Origin: Candidatus Staskawiczbacteria bacterium RIFCSPLOWO2_01_FULL_38_12b | GTDB lineage: Bacteria > Patescibacteriota > Minisyncoccia > Minisyncoccales > Staskawiczbacteraceae | NCBI GenBank assembly: GCA_001820255.1 | Contig: MHPA01000025.1 | Coordinates: forward strand, 1-29,676 | Reading direction: 5' to 3' | DNA: 29,676 nucleotides | Shown: positions 11,908 through 19,791 of the stretch, in pieces | Layout: each line of letters starts with the position of its first letter | How positions within the stretch are numbered: the first letter of the stretch is position 1 | The notes under the pieces: generated by a model | Told to the model about the DNA's origin: nothing | Seen by the model: the letters and a program-made list of their open reading frames with translations, nothing else | Database searches by the model: none | Made by a program: the position numbers and the translations under genes

Positions 11908-11923
11908 TGACCACTCCAAATTT

Positions 11924-13207
11924 ATGAGCAAAATAAAATTACAAAGTTTGGCCGGGATGCATGATATCTTACCCCAAGATCAGGTGTATTTTAAAAAATT
12001 CAATAAATCAATTGAAGGCGTTTCGCATTACTACGGATTCAATAGAATAGATGTGCCGGTTTTAGAACAAGCCGAAGTGTTTATAAAAGGTACTGGCCAG
12101 GGCACTGATATTGTTGAAAAAGAAATGTATTCTTTTAGGACAAAAGGCGGGGATTTAGTTTCATTAAGGCCTGAATTTACTCCTGGTATCGTAAGAAGCT
12201 ATATAGAACATGGGATGTATAATTTGCCCCAGCCGGTTAAATTATGGACATCGGGCCCTTGTTTTAGGCACGAAAGGCCGCAAGCGGGCAGATATCGGCA
12301 GTTTACACAATTTAGCTTAGAAGTATTGGGGGACAAAAGTCCATCAATAGACGGGCAAATCATTCAAATGAGCTTTGATATTTTGAAGGATTTAGGGTTT
12401 AAAGATATTAGTATTGAAGTAAACAGCATTGGCGACCAGGAGTGTCGGCCATATTTTAAAAAGATTTTAACCGGTTATTTCAGGTCGCGAAAATCCTCTT
12501 TGTGCTCGGACTGCCAGAGGAGGTTAAAAGAAAATCCTTTACGGATTTTAGATTGCAAAGAAGAAAAGTGCCAGCGGGTAAAAGCGGGGGCTCCTCAAAT
12601 CATCGATCACTTGTGTGAAGCATGCCATGCCCACTTTAAACAGGTATTGGAATTTTTGGATGAATTGGAATTGCCCTATGCCTTAAATCCTTATTTGGTA
12701 AGAGGTTTGGATTATTACACAAAAACAGTGTTTGAAATTGTAGAGAAAAGTGAGAACGGCCAAAGCCAGGGAACATTAGTGGGTGGAGGCAGATATGATA
12801 ATTTAGTTAAACTTTTAGGGGGGAGGGATACCCCTGCTTGCGGTGCGGCAGGAGGAGTCGATAGAATTGTAAATATCATGAAAACCCGAGAGCTCAAAGC
12901 AGATAAAAAACAGGAAAAGACGGAAATATTTTTGGCGCAATTGGGCCAGTCGGCAAAAAGAAAAAGCTTAAAGCTTTTTGAACAATTCCGAGCCGCTAAA
13001 ATTCCGGTAACAGAATCTTTTTCAAAAGATTCTTTAAGGAGTCAGTTAAATACGGCAAATAAAATGGGGGCAAAATGGGTGTTAATTTTCGGGCAAAAAG
13101 AAGCGCTGGAAAATTTCATCACCTTGCGGGACATGGAAACCGGGGTGCAAAAAGAGATACCCCTGGACAAGGTCGTAGAAGAAATGAAAGCCAAAATTAA
13201 AAACTAA
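11924..13207 (+). CDS. hisS: Histidyl-tRNA synthetase
   Basis: HisRS charges tRNA-His. I chose ATG 11924 (MSKIKLQSLAGMHDILP) because the upstream extension in the same frame falls in the AT-rich repeat tract. The 427-residue product has class II motif 1 near the N-terminus, motif 2 (SGPCFRHERPQAGRYRQF), the HisA signature (RGLDYYTKTVFEI), LVGGGRYDNL, motif 3 (CGAAGGVDRI) and a C-terminal anticodon-binding domain (about 335-425). A cysteine-rich insert (CSDCQRRL, then CKEEKCQ and CEACHAHF) lies between motif 2 and the HisA box, as in several bacterial HisRS proteins. rpsU and yqeY follow on the same strand. Confidence 0.97.
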   Translation: MSKIKLQSLAGMHDILPQDQVYFKKFNKSIEGVSHYYGFNRIDVPVLEQAEVFIKGTGQGTDIVEKEMYSFRTKGGDLVSLRPEFTPGIVRSYIEHGMYNLPQPVKLWTSGPCFRHERPQAGRYRQFTQFSLEVLGDKSPSIDGQIIQMSFDILKDLGFKDISIEVNSIGDQECRPYFKKILTGYFRSRKSSLCSDCQRRLKENPLRILDCKEEKCQRVKAGAPQIIDHLCEACHAHFKQVLEFLDELELPYALNPYLVRGLDYYTKTVFEIVEKSENGQSQGTLVGGGRYDNLVKLLGGRDTPACGAAGGVDRIVNIMKTRELKADKKQEKTEIFLAQLGQSAKRKSLKLFEQFRAAKIPVTESFSKDSLRSQLNTANKMGAKWVLIFGQKEALENFITLRDMETGVQKEIPLDKVVEEMKAKIKN

Positions 13208-13257
13208 TTTGAAATTTACAATTTGAAATTGAAAATCAATTTGAAATGATTAAATCC

Positions 13258-13287
13258 GTCAACATTTCGCTTTGTCGAAATGTTGAC
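13258..13287. repeat. Perfect 12-bp hairpin after hisS
   Basis: GTCAACATTTCG (13258-13269) and CGAAATGTTGAC (13276-13287) enclose a 6-base loop. There is no T-run beyond it, so the role is uncertain; AT-rich words (AAAATTGAAAATT) follow up to rpsU. Confidence 0.6.
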
Positions 13288-13333
13288 ACTTACTTATTAA
13301 AAATTGAAAATTAAAAATTGAAAATTCGTTATT

Positions 13334-13552
13334 ATGGTTTTAGAAGTAAAAAAGAAAGAAAAAGAAAGCTCCCAGAATTTGGTGCACCGTTTTACAAAAG
13401 TGGTCCGCCAAAGCGGAATATTGCTTGATGTGCGAGGCAAACAATTCCGCAAGAGGCCAAAATCAGCCTTGGCAAAAAAGCGTTCCGCATTGCGAAGGGT
13501 GATATTGAAAGCGGAAAAAATCGTGGCTGAAAAAATGGCAAAACCGAAATAA
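13334..13552 (+). CDS. rpsU: 30S ribosomal protein bS21
   Basis: A 72-residue, highly basic protein whose N-terminal pattern VLEVKKKEKESSQNLVHRFTKVVRQSGIL fits bS21 (starting with the V-x-V-x-x-x-E-S segment), followed by a lysine/arginine-rich C-terminal helix. bS21 sits near the 3' end of 16S rRNA and helps translation initiation. Position right before yqeY is the classic rpsU-yqeY neighbourhood and strengthens the call. Confidence 0.85.
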   Translation: MVLEVKKKEKESSQNLVHRFTKVVRQSGILLDVRGKQFRKRPKSALAKKRSALRRVILKAEKIVAEKMAKPK

Positions 13553-13562
13553 TCACATAACA

Positions 13563-13613
13563 CATAACATGGAACACGTAACAAAAGTATTTTCGTTTGT
13601 TCCATGTTGTATG
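13563..13613. repeat. Inverted repeat overlapping the start region of yqeY
   Basis: CATAACATGGAACA (13563-13576) pairs with TGTTCCATGTTGTATG (13598-13613) with one bulge. Direct CACATAA words precede it. It would form a hairpin just upstream of the yqeY start. Confidence 0.6.
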
Positions 13614-13617
13614 TTTT

Positions 13618-14118
13618 ATGGGAATGTTAAAGCAAAAAATACAATCCGACGCTACAGATTCCCTAAAACAAGGTAATCACGAAATTACCAGTGTTTTGCG
13701 TATGACTATTTCTGTGATCAATGCCAAAGAAAAAGAAAAACGGTATAAAATTTTAAAAGAAGATTCGGAAGTAAAAGAAGAAGAATTGCTACAGGCGTCG
13801 CAATTAACTGACGATGAAATTATCGGCGTAGTATCATCCGAAATTAAAAAACGCAAAGACGCTATTGTTTTGTACCAACAGGGAAATCGACCGGAATTGG
13901 CGCAAAAAGAAAAAGAAGAAATTAGCATTTTGCAAAAATACCTGCCAGAACCGTTATCGGAAGATGAACTTAAAAAATTAATCCAAGAGTCCATTAATAA
14001 TGTCGGCGCCAAGGAAATCAAGGATATGGGAAAAATAATGAGCGACCTTGTGCTAAAAGTAAGAGGCAGAGCGGATAATAGTCACATTAGTGGTATAATA
14101 AAAAAACTATTAGACTAA
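13618..14118 (+). CDS. yqeY: GatB/YqeY domain protein
   Basis: YqeY-family proteins resemble the C-terminal tRNA-interacting part of GatB; their exact role is unsettled, perhaps in tRNA amidation. This one has about 166 residues and the family pattern throughout: SVLRMTISVINAKEKEK, ELLQASQLTDDEI, KRKDAIVLYQQGNRPELAQKE, ILQKYLPEPLSEDEL and KDMGKIMSDLVLKVRGRAD. The frame is open upstream to 13597, but that part lies in an inverted repeat, so ATG 13618 or ATG 13624 (MLKQKIQSD) is more likely. It follows rpsU. Confidence 0.93.
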   Translation: MGMLKQKIQSDATDSLKQGNHEITSVLRMTISVINAKEKEKRYKILKEDSEVKEEELLQASQLTDDEIIGVVSSEIKKRKDAIVLYQQGNRPELAQKEKEEISILQKYLPEPLSEDELKKLIQESINNVGAKEIKDMGKIMSDLVLKVRGRADNSHISGIIKKLLD

Positions 14119-14142
14119 CTGGAGTCTATTAACATAACACAT

Positions 14143-14826
14143 ATGGATAATCGAAAATTAATATCAATTAGTGAATTATTTAAAAAAAGTTTTGAATTAT
14201 ATAAAGGCAAGGCATTTTTAATGATGGAATTAACCTTGATCGGATACGCCATTACCTTAGTTATGGTGGCCGTCACAGCGTTTTTGGGGGCTATTATGTT
14301 CGGGTTTGGGAAGTTTTATTGGTATGATTTGGCTTCTTTGTTAGTATGCTTAACCGCCTTCTTATTAGTCGTATTTATTGTATTGGTAAATGTGTGGGTG
14401 CAAGTTGCTCTTTTATACGCAGTAAAAGAAAGCAGTGGCGCTGGCAATATGAAAAATTTACTCGTGAGTGCAAGAGGCAAGATCGGGTCGTTTTTTTGGG
14501 TTATGCTTTTGAGAAGTTTAATAGTGGCGGCGGGTTTTATTTTTTTTATCATACCTGGAATTATATTTTCTTTTTGGTTTAGTTTATCCGAATATGCGTT
14601 TGTTTTTGAAGATAAAAAAGGCATGCAAGCTTTGTGGCGCAGCAAAGAATTGGTAAAAGGATATTGGTGGGCGGTATTTGGCAGATTGTGTCTGTGGGTT
14701 GCTATTATGTTTCTTATTTCCTCAATTTCCAGGGTAGGGTTTTTAATTAATGCGTTATTTACCATGCCTTTTGGGATTTTTTACCTCTTTGTTGTCTATG
14801 AAGATTTAAAAAGGATAAAAAGTTAA
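14143..14826 (+). CDS. Polytopic inner-membrane protein
   Basis: This 227-residue protein has about five hydrophobic segments (roughly 26-58, 63-93, 122-146, 175-195 and 198-216) after a short hydrophilic start (SISELFKKSFELYKGK). The start and the amphipathic FEDKKGMQALWRSKELVKGYWW box resemble membrane proteins of the YciC/DUF975 sort, which have this repeated K.F.LYKG / AL..S..L.KG..W pattern. The biochemical role is unknown. It is bounded by yqeY upstream and by a strong terminator 17 bases after its stop. Confidence 0.8.
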   Translation: MDNRKLISISELFKKSFELYKGKAFLMMELTLIGYAITLVMVAVTAFLGAIMFGFGKFYWYDLASLLVCLTAFLLVVFIVLVNVWVQVALLYAVKESSGAGNMKNLLVSARGKIGSFFWVMLLRSLIVAAGFIFFIIPGIIFSFWFSLSEYAFVFEDKKGMQALWRSKELVKGYWWAVFGRLCLWVAIMFLISSISRVGFLINALFTMPFGIFYLFVVYEDLKRIKS

Positions 14827-14843
14827 TTTCTGCATAAAAAAGG

Positions 14844-14868
14844 GCGCACCGTCTGGTGCGCTTTTTTT
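14844..14868 (+). terminator. Intrinsic terminator after the membrane protein gene
   Basis: Perfect stem GCGCACC/GGTGCGC with loop GTCT, followed by seven T residues. Confidence 0.92.
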
Positions 14869-14889
14869 AATTCAAAGTAAGACTATATT

Positions 14890-14917
14890 TTGAAAAAAGA
14901 CAAATCTTTGGTAAAAT
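14890..14917 (+). promoter_or_regulatory. ybeY promoter giving a leaderless transcript
   Basis: TTGAAA (14890-14895) and TAAAAT (14912-14917) are 16 bases apart. The ATG begins 8 bases past the -10 box, the usual transcription start distance, so the mRNA probably begins at the ATG. It lies directly after the preceding terminator. Confidence 0.55.
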
Positions 14918-14924
14918 AACCATC

Positions 14925-15335
14925 ATGATAGAAATAAATAATCTTACGAATTTTGCTGTGGATAAAGGCTTTTTTTTGGGGGTTGCAAAAAAGGTTTTAA
15001 AAGGCGAAAATAAACAAATAGAAAACATATCTATTGCTTTTGTCAGTTCCGAAGAAATCCAAAAACTCAATAAAAAATACCGGAAAAAAGATAAACCCAC
15101 TGATGTGTTGTCATTTGAAAAGGTTTCCCATTTTAAAGACGAGTCTGCGGAGGTGATAATCTGCCCAGAGGTGGTAAGAGAGCATGCCAAAGACAGTAAA
15201 TTAAGCTTAAAAAAAGAGCTGGAAAAAATTCTCATTCACGGTCTTTTACATGCGCTAGGATATGATCACGAACAGTCAGAGAAGGAAGCGGAAAGAATGG
15301 AAGAAAAAGAGAAACACTATTTTTTGAAGATATAA
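14925..15335 (+). CDS. ybeY: Endoribonuclease YbeY (16S rRNA maturation factor)
   Basis: YbeY is a zinc-dependent RNase involved in 16S rRNA 3'-end processing and ribosome quality control. The 136-residue protein has the hallmark HGLLHALGYDHE with zinc ligands H105, H109 and H115, and the upstream motif KKDKPTDVLSFE. Length is slightly below the family norm (about 150). It is followed by a repeat-filled gap and ftsA. Confidence 0.95.
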   Translation: MIEINNLTNFAVDKGFFLGVAKKVLKGENKQIENISIAFVSSEEIQKLNKKYRKKDKPTDVLSFEKVSHFKDESAEVIICPEVVREHAKDSKLSLKKELEKILIHGLLHALGYDHEQSEKEAERMEEKEKHYFLKI

Positions 15336-15339
15336 ATCG

Positions 15340-15446
15340 AATTTTCAATTTCTAATTTCTAATTTTCATTAAGTTTTAATGAGCTGAATTTTAAAACACG
15401 TTTAGAAATTGATTCATTAGAAATTAGAAATTAAGTATTAGAAATT
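15340..15446. repeat. AT-rich repeat tract of AATTTCTAATTTCTAA words
   Basis: Between ybeY and ftsA, AATTTCTAATTTCTAATTTTCATTA and its near-reverse complement (TAGAAATTAGAAATTAAG) form an imperfect inverted repeat around CATTAAGTTTTAATG. Similar words flank rpsU. No coding signal is seen. Confidence 0.6.
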
Positions 15447-15447
15447 T

Positions 15448-16734
15448 ATGTCAAGGGGTCATATTATTACAGGTTTAGATATAGGAACCAATACGATAAA
15501 AATTTTGGTTGCTCAAAAAAAAGGATCGGAGTGGGAGCTTTTGACATCGGTGTCAATGCCTTCTTTTGGGTTAAGGCGCGGGGCCGTGGTAAATGTAGAA
15601 GAAACTGCAAAAAATATTACGGGATTAGTGGCGGGAATTGAAAGGGATAATAATATCAGAATTAACTCGGTGTTTGTAAACATCGGCGGGAGTCATTTGT
15701 ATGTCACTCCTTCGGATGGGATTATCTCCGTGTCACGAGCTGATCAAAGGATTTCTGAGGAAGACGTTGAAAGGGTTTTGCAGGCAACGCGGGCAATAAA
15801 TATTCCTTCAAACGAAGAAGTATTGGATGTGTTTCCTCGGGAATTTATTATTGACGACCAAAAAGGGATAAAGCAACCCATAGGTTTGACTGGAATACGT
15901 TTGGAAGCAAAAGTTATCTTGCTTTGCTATTTTCAATCGTACTTTATTAATTTAACCCAGGCGGTTTTGGGCGCAAAATTACAGATTAATGACATTATCC
16001 CTTCTCCGTTGGCGGCGGCCGAAGCGGTATTGACTCCCCAGCAAAAAGAGCTTGGCGTGGCATTGATTGATATAGGTTCTGATACGACCAGTCTTGCGGT
16101 TTTTGAAGAAGGAGACTTGATTCATTTGGCTATTTTCCCTTTGGGTTCCGCCAACATTACCAAAGACATCGCCATTGGTCTTCGCACCGAATTTGCCATC
16201 GCCGAAGATATTAAAAAAAAGCATGGAGCTTGTTTTTTTGTAAAGAACGATAAAAAAAGTTTTACAAAAAATCTGCTTTCATCCAAAGCTGCAACCGCCA
16301 ATACAACGAAGCTGGCGCGGCAAGGGAAAATAGAAGTCTTTGACAAATCTTCGTCGGTATCTTTTACGGAAAAAGATTTAGTGGATATTATAGAACCAAG
16401 AGTTGCTGAAATTTTGGATTTAATGCAAAAAGAACTGAAAAAAATCGGCCGGCAAGAGTTATTGCCGGCGGGCATCGTATTAACTGGCGGCGGGGCGAAA
16501 TTACCCAAAATAAAAGAACTGGTCAAACAACAATTAAAGCTTCCTTGTGAAATCGGAACATTGAAAGGAATAGTAGGTATTGAACAGGATCCTGCACTCG
16601 CTACGGTAGTCGGCCTTGTCGTGGGCGGAGCAGGGATTGAGGGTTTTGAAAAAGAAGGCATTTTTGGGTTTTTAGTATTTATAAAAAAATCATTTTCAAA
16701 AATGAAAAAAGTGTTTCGGGTGTTTATCCCTTAA
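15448..16734 (+). CDS. ftsA: Cell division protein FtsA
   Basis: FtsA is the actin-like protein that tethers FtsZ to the membrane. The 428-residue protein has the actin-fold signatures GLDIGTNTIKILVA (9-22), ALIDIGSDTTSLAVF (about 205-219), the LTGGGAKLPKI adenosine-binding box (about 348-358) and a 1C subdomain region (about 85-165). The C-terminus ends in a basic amphipathic helix (FIKKSFSKMKKVFRVFIP) suited to membrane targeting. ftsZ follows 139 bases downstream with its own putative promoter. The partner FtsZ here lacks the tail peptide that FtsA normally binds. Confidence 0.95.
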   Translation: MSRGHIITGLDIGTNTIKILVAQKKGSEWELLTSVSMPSFGLRRGAVVNVEETAKNITGLVAGIERDNNIRINSVFVNIGGSHLYVTPSDGIISVSRADQRISEEDVERVLQATRAINIPSNEEVLDVFPREFIIDDQKGIKQPIGLTGIRLEAKVILLCYFQSYFINLTQAVLGAKLQINDIIPSPLAAAEAVLTPQQKELGVALIDIGSDTTSLAVFEEGDLIHLAIFPLGSANITKDIAIGLRTEFAIAEDIKKKHGACFFVKNDKKSFTKNLLSSKAATANTTKLARQGKIEVFDKSSSVSFTEKDLVDIIEPRVAEILDLMQKELKKIGRQELLPAGIVLTGGGAKLPKIKELVKQQLKLPCEIGTLKGIVGIEQDPALATVVGLVVGGAGIEGFEKEGIFGFLVFIKKSFSKMKKVFRVFIP

Positions 16735-16756
16735 TGGTATTGATTATTAGGTTTTT

Positions 16757-16787
16757 GGGCCTTTGTGCTTGTGCGCAAAGGCCCTTT
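16757..16787 (+). terminator. Strong hairpin between ftsA and ftsZ
   Basis: GGGCCTTTGTGC (16757-16768) pairs with GCGCAAAGGCCC (16773-16784) around loop TTGT, with only TTTG beyond. It may be a weak terminator of ftsA or an RNA-processing site. The -35 box of the ftsZ promoter lies in its loop and 3' arm. Confidence 0.55.
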
Positions 16788-16797
16788 GTACTATAAT
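16769..16797 (+). promoter_or_regulatory. Putative ftsZ promoter
   Basis: TTGTGC (16769-16774) and TATAAT (16792-16797) are 17 bases apart. The leader of about 70 bases contains a stem GTGAAAAT/ATTTTCAC (16801-16836). Confidence 0.5.
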
Positions 16798-16873
16798 GCG
16801 TGTGAAAATATAATTACCTATTGAACGAAATTTTCACCATAGATGATATGGATATAAGATCAATAGTCAAAGC

Positions 16874-18916
16874 ATGAATCCAAAAATAAAAGTTATCGGT
16901 GTAGGCGGTTCCGGTTCTAATACCATCTCGCGCATCGCAAAATTTAACGATAAAAAGGTTGAATTGATCGCAGTCAATACCGATGCCCAAGCCCTGCATT
17001 TTTGTAAGGTTGCCAATAAGGTGTTAATCGGTAAAAATACCACCCAAGGACTTGGGGCGGGTATGGATATTGATTTGGGCAAAAAAGCGGCAGAAGAAAG
17101 TAAAGAAGAGATTTCACATTTTTTACAGGATGCCGATTTGGTGTTTATTACCTGTGGGTTGGGCGGAGGTTGCTTGCGTGGCAGTTCTTTTATTACAACA
17201 AATCCCAAGGGTCCGGTAAGAATAGATTCTATAAAACCCGGATCCATGGTTTACTCTTTTGAAGATAATAATTTAGTAAAAAGAAAAGTGTTGGCTGCAA
17301 TGAAAACTGGCGTTAAGAAGGTGCTGGAATTAAAGACCAAAAATAGGACTATTTGCGCATCAGAAGATCATCCATTTTTGCGTGTTAAACCCTTAAATTT
17401 TTTAAACCAGAATAGATTTTCCAAGTTTGAATTAGAATGGACAGAACTTAGAAATTTAAAAAAAGAGGATTTAGTCGTTATCCTTAAAAAAATTCCAAAC
17501 GAAGGAAGTCCGCTAAAACTTTCAGAAAATTTTGTTACTGACGAAAAGTTTTGCCAACTTTTTGGTTTTTTACTTGGAGATGGATGGATATCTAAGTCAA
17601 AAGATTCTTGGAAGGTCTATTTTTCACCTTCAAAAAATAATAAAAACAATAAAAAATATTTAGATTTAATAAGAGAATGCCTGGGCTTGGAGATGAAGAA
17701 ATATAAATCTGCTAATTGGTATTGTGCCGGGTCTAAAAAAGTATATGAATTACTAGAAGAGTTGGGTTTGCATAAACCAGCGAAAGAAAAAGAAATTCCT
17801 CAGTGGGTTTTTACTTTACCGGAATCGCAAAAAAAAGCATTTATTATAGGATTGGCAGATGCTGATGCCTCTTATTCAACTCAAATTGGAAAAACTGGTT
17901 TACCAAAAAAAGAAATTAAATTTGAAATGGCCAGCGAAAAAATCATTAAAGAATTAAAGTTTTTGTGTGATAGTATAGGATTAAGAACTAGCAATGTTTC
18001 TTTGAGGACAAGAATTATAAAACCACCCAATACAAAAGAAGCGAGAGAATTTACTTCGTGGACTATTAGGATTTATAAAACTCAAGAATTGTTGGGTGCG
18101 CTTCCTCATTTAAAATCAAGATCAGGAGAAAACTTTTTATATAAATTTAGAAGCAGAAAAATTCCAGATTTTTTTAAACATTTCGGTTTCAATAGAGTGG
18201 AATCTATTAAAAATATGGGTGAAGAAGAAGTGTATGATATAACGGTGGAGGGTAGCCACAATTTTGTAGCAGATGGTTTTGTGGTACACAATACCGGGAG
18301 TGGCGCTTCGCCGGTCATTGCGGCCATTACAAAGGATTTGGGTATCTTAACCGTGGCGGTAGTTACCACGCCTTTTTCTTTTGAGGGCCAGGAAAGAAAA
18401 AAAATTTCTCAAACCGCCATTGAAAAATTAAAGAGTAATGTGGATTCACTGTTAATTATTTCCAATGACAACCTGTTAAAAGTGGTTGATGAAAAAACAA
18501 CGGTTTCTAATGCCTTTGAGATTTGCGATGACCTATTGCGCCAGGCCGTCCAAGGCATTACCGATTTAATGCTGGCACCGGGGATTATTTCCATTGATTT
18601 TGCTTCGGTGGTATCTATTATGAAAAATTCCGGCCAGGCTCTGTTTGGCACCGGTAAAGCCACGGGGGAAAATCGAGCCAAGGAAGCCGCAACCAAGGCT
18701 ATTACTTCGCCATTGCTGGATTTTTCAATTAAAGGGTCAAAAGGGGTTTTGTTTAATATTTCAGGGATGGATATCAGCTTAAATGAGATAAAAGACGCAA
18801 CCAAAATTATTACCGAGCATGTGGATCCCAAGGCCAAAATAATTTTTGGGGCCGTAAAAGACGCCACCCTAAAAAAAGGAGAAATAAAAATCACGGTAAT
18901 TGCCACCAAATTTTAA
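16874..18916 (+). CDS. ftsZ: Cell division protein FtsZ precursor, interrupted by an intein
   Basis: FtsZ is the tubulin-like GTPase that forms the division ring. The 680-residue precursor comprises an N-extein (1-99; VIGVGGSGSN, NTDAQAL, ITCGLGGG), a 374-residue intein (100-473) and a C-extein (474-680; TGSGASPVIA, VVTTPFSFEG, LLIISNDNLLKV, MLAPGIISIDFAS, GTGKATGENRAKEA). The insertion splits the GGGTGSG tubulin signature that contacts the GTP phosphates, so FtsZ cannot work before splicing. The spliced product would have 306 residues and ends right after the core strand (KITVIATKF). The variable linker and conserved C-terminal peptide that bind FtsA are missing. Another partner-binding mode or a second FtsZ copy elsewhere is possible. 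Confidence 0.97.
   Translation: MNPKIKVIGVGGSGSNTISRIAKFNDKKVELIAVNTDAQALHFCKVANKVLIGKNTTQGLGAGMDIDLGKKAAEESKEEISHFLQDADLVFITCGLGGGCLRGSSFITTNPKGPVRIDSIKPGSMVYSFEDNNLVKRKVLAAMKTGVKKVLELKTKNRTICASEDHPFLRVKPLNFLNQNRFSKFELEWTELRNLKKEDLVVILKKIPNEGSPLKLSENFVTDEKFCQLFGFLLGDGWISKSKDSWKVYFSPSKNNKNNKKYLDLIRECLGLEMKKYKSANWYCAGSKKVYELLEELGLHKPAKEKEIPQWVFTLPESQKKAFIIGLADADASYSTQIGKTGLPKKEIKFEMASEKIIKELKFLCDSIGLRTSNVSLRTRIIKPPNTKEAREFTSWTIRIYKTQELLGALPHLKSRSGENFLYKFRSRKIPDFFKHFGFNRVESIKNMGEEEVYDITVEGSHNFVADGFVVHNTGSGASPVIAAITKDLGILTVAVVTTPFSFEGQERKKISQTAIEKLKSNVDSLLIISNDNLLKVVDEKTTVSNAFEICDDLLRQAVQGITDLMLAPGIISIDFASVVSIMKNSGQALFGTGKATGENRAKEAATKAITSPLLDFSIKGSKGVLFNISGMDISLNEIKDATKIITEHVDPKAKIIFGAVKDATLKKGEIKITVIATKF
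17171..18292 (+). other. Intein with LAGLIDADG homing endonuclease inside FtsZ
   Basis: The intein starts with Cys (TGC at 17171; CLRGSSFITT, block A) and ends with the classic block F/G pattern HNFVADGFVVHN (to 18292). The +1 extein residue is Thr. Block B is present as ICASEDHPFLRV. Between them lie two LAGLIDADG-type helices, FGFLLGDGW (about precursor 233-241) and IIGLADADAS (about 323-332), with the acidic residues needed for cleavage. All splicing residues (C1, block B His, penultimate His, terminal Asn) are in place, so it is probably active. The intein DNA is visibly more AT-rich than the flanking ftsZ parts, consistent with horizontal spread. Confidence 0.96.
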
Positions 18917-18966
18917 AAATGGTAAAATTAAGAAAAATTTTAAATAATGCTTAAGCAAATAAAAAT

Positions 18967-19737
18967 ATGAACAGGAAAATAGAAAATAACATAGAGGGGA
19001 ATATTGAATCATCCGGAGATTTTAATTCCAATGTTGAAAAAGGCATAAAAGAACCAGAAGAAAAAGATAATTCAAATATAGAAGACTCATATATAAGTCC
19101 AAAAGATGATTTTGAGGCCTTAGGTATTTCTGCAAATGCCAACGAACAGGAAATTAAAAAAGCATATCGTAACATGGCGAAGGCATATCATCCTGATAAA
19201 AACCCTGGAAATAAAAAAACCGAAGAAAGATTTAAAAGAGGTCAAGAAGCATATGAAAATATTATGCGTAATTTAGGAGATAGAAGAACCCAAGAAGAAC
19301 TTATTGAAGAAAAAAGAAGAGAAAAAATAGAAGATATAATAAAAAAATGTACTCTAAGAAGACCATCTAGGTACGTTGATCCAAAGCAATTATGGGATGA
19401 TAGAGATGTTTTTTTAAAAAGCGAAGTGTTTTTAAATGCAAAAGATCCATGGAAAACTCTGGAAAACTGGACGGGCAAATGGTTTAGGGATCATCAAAAA
19501 GAGGTTGAAGATCATAAAAGGGAGTTAGCTATAAAGGATCATATGGAAGAAAAAAAGCGAAAAGAAATACTGATAAATAAAGAAAGAGAAAAAATGAAAA
19601 AAGTAATGGAAAAAGAAAGAGAAGAGCTGGAAAATAGGAATGCTGTTTTTCGCGCCGAAGAAGCTGCCCGTAAAGAGGCAGAAAAAAATAACCCCCCAAA
19701 ACCAAAAAGTTTTTTTAAGCGATTTTTTGGTGGATAA
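18967..19737 (+). CDS. J-domain (DnaJ-like) protein
   Basis: The 256-residue protein has an acidic, low-complexity first 40 residues, then a J domain (about 43-105; DDFEALGISANANEQEIKKAY, the HPD motif in AYHPDKNPG, and FKRGQEAYENIM). It is followed by a long charged coiled-coil region (about 110-235) and a basic/aromatic tail (KSFFKRFFGG). It lacks the Gly/Phe region, zinc finger and substrate domains of true DnaJ. It is therefore a J-only co-chaperone that stimulates DnaK at an unknown site. The long helix may anchor it to a partner. comEC follows 54 bases downstream. Confidence 0.88.
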   Translation: MNRKIENNIEGNIESSGDFNSNVEKGIKEPEEKDNSNIEDSYISPKDDFEALGISANANEQEIKKAYRNMAKAYHPDKNPGNKKTEERFKRGQEAYENIMRNLGDRRTQEELIEEKRREKIEDIIKKCTLRRPSRYVDPKQLWDDRDVFLKSEVFLNAKDPWKTLENWTGKWFRDHQKEVEDHKRELAIKDHMEEKKRKEILINKEREKMKKVMEKEREELENRNAVFRAEEAARKEAEKNNPPKPKSFFKRFFGG

Positions 19738-19791
19738 AAGAACAGATAATAGAGAATTAATGGATTTGGAAAAAAAAGTGGTAAAAATTAC

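Noticed and set aside
11897..11923. Upstream start for hisS
   Set aside because: The extra nine codons lie in an AT-rich intergenic repeat, and the HisRS homology begins right after ATG 11924.
13597..13617. Upstream TTG start for yqeY
   Set aside because: The added residues derive from an inverted repeat shared with the intergenic side; ATG 13618 or 13624 fits the family length.
14867..14880. Fourth copy of the ACTTTGAATTACGAA repeat end (TTAATTCAAAGTAAG)
   Set aside because: Only about 11 bases match, there is no partner end nearby, and it directly follows a terminator T-run; chance or a decayed remnant.
16122..16661. 179-residue minus-strand open frame opposite ftsA
   Set aside because: It lies wholly inside ftsA and has no start signal; low-complexity Ser/Pro composition is typical of antisense frames.
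18301..18916. Separate small gene or frameshifted second half of ftsZ
   Set aside because: The reading frame is continuous and the boundaries match intein splice junctions exactly, so it is one precursor protein.
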